Positions 44,908-50,123 of a stretch of 50,123 nt of DNA are shown here, piece by piece; positions within the stretch are counted from its first letter, which is position 1; each line of letters begins with the position of its first letter. Below the pieces are notes generated by a model, which saw only the letters and a list, made by a program, of their open reading frames with translations, was not told the origin of the DNA and made no database searches. Source of the stretch: Albibeggiatoa sp964388965 (lineage in GTDB: Bacteria > Pseudomonadota > Gammaproteobacteria > Beggiatoales > Beggiatoaceae); assembly GCA_964388965.1 (NCBI GenBank), contig CAYMCP010000015.1, positions 1 through 50,123 of the forward strand, read 5' to 3'. A program made the position numbers and the translations under genes.

Positions 44908-45858
44908 TTATTTTGATGATTCATCTTCGCTTTGATTCAAGATAATTACCTCTACCCGCCGATTTTGTTGTCTTCCCGATTCAGTTGAATTGCTTGCTAC
45001 TGGCCACGATTCGCCGTAACCTTTTGCAATAATTCGGCTTGGATGAATACCACGCTCAATTAATTTAGAACGTACAAATTCCGCACGACGCTGCGATAAA
45101 TTTAAATTATACGCCTCATCACCAGTATCGTCAGTGTGAGACTCAATTAATACTTTATAAATAGGGCGTGAGTTTAAAAATTCGGCAACTTTATCTAAAT
45201 TGCGTAACACATCTTCTGGTAATTTTGAGGCACCTAAATCAAAAAATGCTTCACCAAAACTTAATTCTAAACCTCGCTCTGTTTGTTTGCTTTTTAACTC
45301 GGTCAACTCGTGTTGTAAACGCTGTGAATTTTGTTTAGCAACTTGCAATTGCTCACCTAACATATCATCTTGTAACCGATTGACTTCTTTTAAAAATGCT
45401 AATTGCTTATCCAATAATTGTTGCTGCTCTACTTTTTCACGCTTACGTTGCGCAACCCGTGCTGCAATTTCTGATTGACGTTGAGATAAATAGGCTAAAT
45501 GCTCCATTTCAGCCGCTTCACGCAAATCTCGCGCTTGTTGTAACGCCTGCTCAGCGCGTTGTAATTCTAAAGCAATTTGTTGTTTTTTCTGTTCTAAAGT
45601 ATCAATATACTGCATTTCTTTAGCTGATTTTGAGTTTTCAGCGTCCAGCAAAGTTTTTTCTGCTTGTGTTAAAGCTTCCATTGTGGCAAATAATTCACTC
45701 GGTGATGTGTTGAGTTGCATGGCTGAAATTTGTATAAGTTGTTTTGTGGAAAGACTTTTAATTTTTTCAGCGTATGGGTCTGACTTGGATTGAATGGGAT
45801 TTAATTGACAACCCGTAATCAATAATATCAAACCGTAAACCCAATAAGTTTTAAACAC
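44908..45858 (-). CDS. OmpA-family lipoprotein with coiled coil
   Basis: Predicted outer-membrane lipoprotein tethered to peptidoglycan. Signal sequence TYWVYGLILL with lipobox ITGC. A long coiled coil follows (about 60-190; AEKTLLDAENSKSAKE..., EQALQQARDLREAAE), resembling DUF4398-containing OmpA proteins. The C-terminal OmpA domain (about 200-310) has SHTDDTG, NLNLSQRRAEFVRSKL and GRQQNRRVEVIIL, the peptidoglycan-binding signature. I chose GTG 45858 because a run of six G ends 8 nt upstream and it gives a compact signal peptide. An ATG at 45900 would add 14 residues. Monocistronic. Confidence 0.85.
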   Translation of the reverse strand: MFKTYWVYGLILLITGCQLNPIQSKSDPYAEKIKSLSTKQLIQISAMQLNTSPSELFATMEALTQAEKTLLDAENSKSAKEMQYIDTLEQKKQQIALELQRAEQALQQARDLREAAEMEHLAYLSQRQSEIAARVAQRKREKVEQQQLLDKQLAFLKEVNRLQDDMLGEQLQVAKQNSQRLQHELTELKSKQTERGLELSFGEAFFDLGASKLPEDVLRNLDKVAEFLNSRPIYKVLIESHTDDTGDEAYNLNLSQRRAEFVRSKLIERGIHPSRIIAKGYGESWPVASNSTESGRQQNRRVEVIILNQSEDESSK

Positions 45859-46136
45859 GATAAAATCCCCCCCATAATGGTAAAACAGTATAATAACCAC
45901 CTAAACGATTTTTGAAAAATTTATTTTGCGCAGTTTTAAAAAAAAACTGTGGTATTATCAATACTCTCGCCTTTTGCTTTTCGAGTGCACTGTTTCACAA
46001 TTATCGGAAATGACTTACGTGTATTTACCTCGACGAGTGATGGTGACGCAAACTATTTGCGTCTAATTGACTACAACAACATAATAAAATTATGTTAGTC
46101 TCGTTCACGAGCAGTTAGCTGATAAAAAGCTATGGA

Positions 46137-46406
46137 TTGGAACGCTTACTTTTTATCCTAATTGCGCATTTTTGCCAACCTTTGACGAGGATATTGATTT
46201 TTCAAGCAGAATTGTTTGGTGTCAGCGTTGCGGCTGTCAATGAACATTTGAAAAATATGTTTGAATCCAATGAATTAGCGCAAGATTCAGTTATTAGGAA
46301 ATTCCGAATAATTGCCACCGATGGTAAAAAATACAATCTAAATTTTTACAACCTCGATGCCATTATCGCGCTTACTTTAGTAAAACAAATTTTGTACCCC
46401 CTGTAA
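46137..46406 (+). pseudogene. RhuM-family remnant, truncated at both ends
   Basis: The segment QAELFGVSVAAVNEHLKNMF...SVIRKFRIIATDGKKYNLNFYNLDAIIAL (about residues 23-80) matches the N-terminal part of RhuM-type virulence/death-on-curing-associated proteins from memory of that family. Upstream residues do not fit: the usual start and TVWLTQ-type lead-in are missing. After DAIIAL the frame departs from the expected GYRVNSKR and stops 8 codons later. The full family is about 330 residues. It is the only plainly decayed coding sequence seen here. The 236-bp leader 45901-46136 contains a small hairpin (GACGCAA...TTGCGTC, 46045-46063) and no other recognised feature. Confidence 0.65.
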
Positions 46407-46487
46407 TATTAAAATAATTCTGTACATCTTATTGGGTTTTTGCTAGGTTTGCTACTAGCTGTTGAACCAAAGTTTAAGGTATTTATT

Positions 46488-47225
46488 ATGCGTAGACCGG
46501 GTACACGAGATTTAGAATATTCAACTTTACCGAGCTGGTTACGTCGCCTACTCGGTATAGAACAGGAAACTCAACCTGTTATACAACCTCCTATCACCGA
46601 GCAACCGACTCCTAAGCCGCCCGCTCCAAGACAACCCACTATTCCAGCACGAAATCGATTTAATACCTCGTACTCGTACAATAACGCTACTATGCTAAGT
46701 CAATTGGCTGAGGCAGAAAAGTATCGCTCCATTATTGAGGCTGCCACTAGACGTTATAATTTTCAATCTTCTGTACTATGTGGTATTGGTTCGCGTGAAT
46801 CGCACTGGGGATTAGCATTGCGTCCCAAAGGACCAAGTGGTACCGGTGATTTTACTCGTCGTAGTCCACGCGGTAATCGTACTGGTACATTGCCACCTGA
46901 CGGTGGTGGTTATGGTCGTGGCTTGATGCAAATTGATTACGATTGGCATGAATTTGCACGAACTGGTAATTGGCGCATTGCAAGTGAAAATATTTATTAT
47001 GCTTGTAGCGTTTTAAATGATGCACAACGTTTTTTTGAAGATCGACTGCGCCTAAGCGAAAGTGATAAATTACGTGCCATACTCGCCGCTTACAACGGTG
47101 GTGCAACAGCGACTTTACGAGCAATTCAGGCGGGTAAGGATATTGATGCCAATACTACGGGTAAAGATTATTCACGAGATGTCTTAAATCGCAGTGGTTG
47201 GTTTCAACTACATGGTTGGTCGTAA
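46488..47225 (+). CDS. Goose-type lysozyme/lytic transglycosylase-like protein without signal peptide
   Basis: 245 residues from ATG 46488, which has TAAGG 8 nt upstream; an in-frame TTG at 46440 would add 16. N terminus MRRPGTRDLEYSTLPSWLRRLL is basic and not a signal peptide. A Pro/Thr/Gln-rich linker (about 38-60) follows. The lysozyme-like domain (about 75-245) has the catalytic-type Glu104 in GIGSRESHWG, GRGLMQIDYDWHEF and LAAYNGG. It is predicted to cut peptidoglycan glycan strands, but how it reaches the periplasm is not evident; a holin, a type VI route or autolysis are possible. It follows the RhuM remnant after 82 bp, which may indicate a former mobile island. Confidence 0.8.
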   Translation: MRRPGTRDLEYSTLPSWLRRLLGIEQETQPVIQPPITEQPTPKPPAPRQPTIPARNRFNTSYSYNNATMLSQLAEAEKYRSIIEAATRRYNFQSSVLCGIGSRESHWGLALRPKGPSGTGDFTRRSPRGNRTGTLPPDGGGYGRGLMQIDYDWHEFARTGNWRIASENIYYACSVLNDAQRFFEDRLRLSESDKLRAILAAYNGGATATLRAIQAGKDIDANTTGKDYSRDVLNRSGWFQLHGWS

Positions 47226-47309
47226 ATTCGTTTTTTTTTTAATAAAAATACTTGCTTTTTTTGATCCCATACATGTTGAGTAATTTATTTTTTTATAAGG
47301 AAATATTCT

Positions 47310-47741
47310 ATGACAATGCGCACTTTATTAGAGGGAAAACCAAAACAAACCATTACCGTACCCTCAACAGAAATGACATTGACGGCTATACGAAAAATGG
47401 TAGACGCAAAAATTGGAGCCTTACTGGTCACAAGTGAAGCTGGTGTGCCAATCGGTATTTTAACTGAGCGTGATGTATTACGTTTTTGCAGCTCACAGGC
47501 TGATAAACTCGCCTCAACACAAGTGACAGATGTGATGACGAAAGATTTAGTAGTCGGTACGTTAGATACTAGTATTGATGATGCACAAGTTTTAATGACT
47601 CAACATAAATTCCGCCATCTACCTATTGTGGACGCGGGAAAAGTTGTCGGTATTGTTTCAATTGGGGATTTGGTTAAGGCGCGATTACGTGAGTCTGCTG
47701 TTGAAGTAAAATATTTACGTGATTTTATTGCAATGAATTAA
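47310..47741 (+). CDS. Two-CBS-domain protein
   Basis: 143-residue stand-alone Bateman module: first CBS domain (about 10-62; TITVPSTEMTLTAIRKMVDA, IGILTERDVLRF) and second (about 75-128; VTDVMTKDLVVGTLDTSI, FRHLPIVDAGKVVGIVSIGD). A short helix ends the protein. ATAAGGAAATATTCT precedes the ATG. No partner enzyme is fused. It differs from the CBS protein at 11397 in its longer N terminus and in lacking the LMSD start, so it is a separate paralogue. It is followed by a partial repeat and a 600-bp gap. Ligand is probably AMP/ATP by family, not shown here. Confidence 0.85.
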   Translation: MTMRTLLEGKPKQTITVPSTEMTLTAIRKMVDAKIGALLVTSEAGVPIGILTERDVLRFCSSQADKLASTQVTDVMTKDLVVGTLDTSIDDAQVLMTQHKFRHLPIVDAGKVVGIVSIGDLVKARLRESAVEVKYLRDFIAMN

Positions 47742-48230
47742 TTAGGGTAATCACATTAAAATTATCCACCATCCGCCGCAGTATAGCAGGCGTGCGAAGC
47801 TTGTTTTATTGATGCAGAATAAATTCTGTACGCTTGAATATATCTCGTAAGTTATTGATTTTACGTTGTAGAAAGTTCTAAAAATGAAGTTCTTTTACAG
47901 TCTCGGCATGTAGGAACGAAAAATAATGCTTTTGCACTTTCACGGCTTCTATCGTCAACGTGTAAACCTATTATTCGACGGGTTGGAACATCACTTTTCT
48001 AACACCACCAATATTTTAGAAGAGATGATTTATCTGACTGAATCCGAACGCTGATCAAGTTCAGAAGATACTGGTGTTTGCAGGTGTAAATCAGTTTTGT
48101 GTGGAATAAAGTGCTGGCTTTAAACCTATTTCGACTGTAGAATAAACAGCCGATTCTAAGGTAAAGACAATCGTTTGACACGAGTGATGTCACGATATAG
48201 AATTTTTGTAGAAATTTAGCATATTAGTAG
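47742..48230. other. Gene-free region upstream of the sulfur globule gene
   Basis: It starts with a 26-bp partial repeat (47744-47769) matching 43910-43935, then AT-rich DNA with a small palindrome CAGAATAAATTCTG near 47817. The longest ORF here is 64 codons on the minus strand and has no supporting features. No RNA gene recognised. Confidence 0.4.
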
Positions 48231-48259
48231 TTGCTAATATTCAGATAACATAGTATCCT
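48231..48259 (+). promoter_or_regulatory. Candidate promoter for the sulfur globule protein gene
   Basis: TTGCTA at 48231-48236 and TATCCT at 48254-48259 with a 17-bp spacer. It would give a leader of roughly 85 nt containing a small GCTG-ctaaa-CAGC hairpin near 48272-48284 and ending in GAAGGAGATGATT before the ATG. Confidence 0.35.
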
Positions 48260-48352
48260 GTGTTTGAGTTTGCTGCTAAACAGCGGAAGGGATTCAGGGC
48301 AGACTACTATAAAATATATTGAATTTAAATAATCCTGATGAAGGAGATGATT

Positions 48353-48760
48353 ATGAAATTTGCTAAAGTTTTAGCTTTATCAGCGGCTATCGGTGCTGCT
48401 ACAGTTGCTGCACCTGCTCAAGCATGGTGGGGTCCTGGTAGTTGGGGTGGTCCTTGGGGTGGTCCTGGTTATGGCTACAACAATTGGGGTCCTTTCGATG
48501 GTACTGGCTTCGGTGACGGTAACTTTGATATGAACTTTGGTGTTCGTGGTAGTGGTCGCGGTAATGCTTACGGCAATGGCTATGGCTACAATGGTTATGG
48601 TCATCCTGGCTATGGTGGTTATCCTTATGGCGGCGGTTATGGCGGCTATCCTTACGGCGGCGGTTATGGCGGCTATCCTTATGGCGGTGTACCAGTTCCT
48701 CCACCAGCTCCTTACGGTATGCCACCTGTTCCTCCTAAAGATTCCGAAGAAAGCAAATAA
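48353..48760 (+). CDS. Sulfur globule protein-like, secreted Gly/Tyr-rich
   Basis: 135 residues from ATG 48353, chosen because GGAG lies 7-10 nt upstream and the signal peptide (MKFAKVLALSAAIGAATVAAPAQA) then starts cleanly; it is likely cut after AQA. The mature protein is Gly-, Tyr-, Trp- and Pro-rich: WWGPGSWGGPWGGPGYG, then FGDGNFDMNFGVRGSGRGN and NAYGNGYGYNGYG. These motifs resemble the structural envelope proteins of periplasmic sulfur globules in Allochromatium and Beggiatoa. GGYPYGGGY is then repeated three times. The Pro-rich end finishes with acidic DSEESK. No Cys. A structural role coating stored sulfur is inferred from the family. It is followed by a rho-independent terminator. 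Confidence 0.82.
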   Translation: MKFAKVLALSAAIGAATVAAPAQAWWGPGSWGGPWGGPGYGYNNWGPFDGTGFGDGNFDMNFGVRGSGRGNAYGNGYGYNGYGHPGYGGYPYGGGYGGYPYGGGYGGYPYGGVPVPPPAPYGMPPVPPKDSEESK

Positions 48761-48784
48761 TATTTTTTTAAGCATCTGAACTTC

Positions 48785-48816
48785 AACCAAAGGCGATTGC
48801 AAAATTGTCTTTGGTT
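48785..48816 (+). terminator. Rho-independent terminator after the sulfur globule gene
   Basis: AACCAAAGGC (48785-48794) pairs fully with GTCTTTGGTT (48807-48816), including one G-U, around a 12-nt loop, and AAGTTTTCTTT follows. Its right arm overlaps the last codon and stop of the convergent Smr gene. Confidence 0.75.
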
Positions 48817-49363
48817 AAGTTTTCTTTAGCAACACGTAAACTGCTCCTGTCCCTCCGTCAAATTGTCTTGCAGAACAAAACGCTAATACTTCATCTCTCT
48901 GTTGCAGCCAACGGCTTAATTTTCCTTTTAAAACAGGCTGTTTATTCCAAGAGCCACGCCCTTTCCCGTGTACGATGCGAATACAACGATATTGATTAAT
49001 TTTGCATTCATGTAAAAAGTAAACGACTGCTTCTCGTGCTTGCGGGACAACCATACCATGCAAATCTAATTCTGCTCTTACACTATAATAGCCACGCCGC
49101 AACTTACGCAATACGCTACGTTGAACTCCCGTGCGCAAAAATATCAATTCTTCGCCTGTTTCCAAATCGTAGGGATCATACTTGTCTGACATCATTTCAT
49201 CGCGGATGCTTAACCGTTCTTGTTCGCGCTGACGTGGAATTGCGGTAAGTTTTTTAGGTTCAGGCTTAATAACATTACATTTAATAGGTTTAATACCTTC
49301 AAGATTTTGCATAGCTTGACGAAATAGTTTCACATCCATTTCATCTAGCGATTGCTTACTCAT
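48815..49363 (-). CDS. Smr-domain protein (SmrA/YdaL-like)
   Basis: 182 residues with a C-terminal Smr domain (about 95-180): the LDLHGM motif (about 98-103), HECKINQYRCIRIVHGKGRG and a final GGTGAVYVLLKK. Smr domains have DNA-nicking or RNA-endonuclease activity; the stand-alone gammaproteobacterial type with a roughly 90-residue basic N terminus is poorly characterised. The N-terminal half contains SDKYDPYDLETGEELIFLR, which is typical of that type. Cytoplasmic. The gene is convergent with the sulfur globule gene and ends inside its terminator. A MITE lies about 45 bp upstream of its start. Confidence 0.9.
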   Translation of the reverse strand: MSKQSLDEMDVKLFRQAMQNLEGIKPIKCNVIKPEPKKLTAIPRQREQERLSIRDEMMSDKYDPYDLETGEELIFLRTGVQRSVLRKLRRGYYSVRAELDLHGMVVPQAREAVVYFLHECKINQYRCIRIVHGKGRGSWNKQPVLKGKLSRWLQQRDEVLAFCSARQFDGGTGAVYVLLKKT

Positions 49364-49406
49364 AAAGACAATCCTAGCTAAAAAATTGAATAATAAATTG
49401 TTACAT

Positions 49407-49539
49407 TTAGGAGTTACGCAGTTCAGATGAAAATTTTACGCTATATTTGCAACTCACAATAAATCAGGACGCAGAGCGTCCTTGCTGCTTCCCAACGGAG
49501 ACCATTGGGACGAGGAACGCTTTAACTGCGTAACACCTA
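49407..49539. mobile_element. 133-bp MITE with 16-bp terminal inverted repeats and 5-bp target duplication
   Basis: Ends are TAGGAGTTACGCAGTT (49407-49422) and AACTGCGTAACACCTA (49524-49539), complementary apart from one position. Exactly flanking them is ACATT at 49402-49406 and at 49540-49544, a perfect 5-bp target-site duplication. The interior carries a second palindrome, TTCCCAACGGAGACCATTGGGACGAGGAACG (in halves near 49489 and 49505). No coding capacity. Confidence 0.75.
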
Positions 49540-49705
49540 ACATTATGGAAGTGGGACTATAACACGAATAATGACAAAAAATGACAAAAAATGCGTGATA
49601 AACCTGTCCAACATAAGCTATAAAGGAATTTGCCATGAAAAAAGTAAGTCAGTCATGAGGATAGACATATCGTTATAGAACGCTGGTGCGTCCAATTGGG
49701 GGACG

Positions 49706-50123
49706 GTGCGCCTGTAAAGGCACTTTATCAACATGGTGAAAGTCCGTGTAGGAGTATGCCATAAACTCCGTAGCTGAAAGTAACTGCGTCACCGTGAGGT
49801 GGGGTGGGAAGCAACTGGAAGCGAACAATCAGTCCGTAGGATGACGAACTCGTTTCGGTGTTCTGTTGTGGTGAGCCTTCCGTTCCATGGCGAAACCTGA
49901 AAAGCAACTATCACGCTGGCATGGCAGTTAAAGCGATGATAGAACAACAGAGTATGTTTGGAGATGGAATGATTGGAAGGTAAAGTGAGATAAACAGGGA
50001 GAGCTGCTCATTGGAGTGCTGAAAACGCTGAAAAAGTTTGTAAGTCATTGATTTTAGGTGGAGCGTATTTGCATAAGTGATTGATTTTATTATAGGTAAA
50101 AAAAGTTTTTCGGAGTTCTCAGT
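49706..50123 (+). mobile_element. Group II intron, 5' domain I region (truncated by window end)
   Basis: It begins with the group II consensus GTGCG at 49706-49710, followed by a CCU-GUAA-AGG tetraloop stem. The familiar domain I text of chloroplast-like bacterial introns follows: GGTGAAAGTCC (about 49736), AACTGCGTCACCGTGAGGTG (about 49783-49802) and GGATGACGAACTCG (about 49839-49852). No reverse transcriptase ORF has begun by the window end; it would be expected within the next few hundred bases. An alternative GTGCG at 49686 exists, but its following stem is less canonical. Just upstream, TCCAATTGGGGGACG resembles part of the local dispersed repeats, so the intron may have inserted into one. 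Confidence 0.75.

Noticed and set aside
47999..48193. 64-codon minus-strand frame upstream of the sulfur globule gene
   Set aside because: Atypical composition, no ribosome site, no recognisable motif.
48380..48802. Long minus-strand frames opposite the sulfur globule gene
   Set aside because: Low-complexity Thr/Ile or His/Arg-rich translations caused by the GGT/TAT-rich coding strand; no start or ribosome support.
49454..49636. 60-codon minus-strand frame
   Set aside because: Overlaps the 133-bp MITE and has no coding support.
1..50123. CRISPR arrays, rRNA and tRNA genes
   Set aside because: No regularly spaced direct repeats and no rRNA or tRNA signatures were seen by eye on either strand.

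Overview
The window looks like chromosome from an AT-rich, sulfur-storing gammaproteobacterium, most plausibly a Beggiatoaceae/Thiotrichales relative. The strongest lineage clue is a secreted Gly/Tyr-rich protein of the sulfur globule type near the right end. It is backed by Gram-negative envelope genes (kdsB, heptosyltransferase, mreC, OmpA-type lipoproteins), gammaproteobacterial-style mfd, uvrC, cca and dapA, a 7Fe ferredoxin, and intergenic regions rich in palindromic repeats. The lineage is inferred from gene content; no rRNA or tRNA gene was found.

Layout. 0.2-5.2 kb: a small membrane protein, a 350-bp MITE-like element, then a multi-PAS hybrid histidine kinase followed by a REC-GGDEF diguanylate cyclase. 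5.3-10.9 kb (minus): mfd, then a three-gene unknown operon ending in a V4R-like protein. 11-15.5 kb (plus): short CbiX/SirB chelatase, CBS protein, dapA, cca and a REC-histidine kinase. 15.5-22.5 kb: mreC, a 1439-residue sulfotransferase-like/GT4/GT2/GT2 fusion, acylphosphatase and a GT4 glycosyltransferase. 22.5-29.5 kb: YejA-like binding protein, SmpA/BamE-like lipoprotein, aldolase-SDR fusion and a P-type ATPase homologue without catalytic motifs. 29.5-35.6 kb: heptosyltransferase, uvrC, a TPR membrane protein and kdsB. 36-38.3 kb: ferredoxin-GltD fusion overlapping a rubrerythrin-like protein. 38.4-42.5 kb (minus): DprE2-like SDR, DprE1-like oxidase, ugd and ferredoxin. 42.5-49.4 kb: OmpA-like fragment protein, DUF455 ferritin-like protein, methyltransferase-like protein, OmpA lipoprotein, RhuM remnant, goose-type lysozyme-like protein, CBS protein, sulfur globule protein and Smr protein. 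49.4 kb to the end: a 133-bp MITE with a clean 5-bp target duplication, then the 5' end of a group II intron running off the window.

How the genes work together. Much of the window serves envelope and surface polysaccharide synthesis: KDO activation, inner-core heptose, UDP-glucuronate, DprE1/DprE2-like epimerisation and several glycosyltransferases. A second theme is phosphorelay and c-di-GMP signalling, with two kinases and a cyclase whose receiver domains resemble each other. A third is iron-sulfur/diiron redox chemistry: ferredoxin, the Fe-S flavoprotein with its rubrerythrin-like partner, and DUF455.

Most unusual items: the pseudo-P-type ATPase (27475-29478), the V4R-like operon (8977-10870), the Fe-S flavoprotein/diiron pair, and several families of short non-autonomous repeats. 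One repeat family has a shared palindromic core in at least four intergenic regions.
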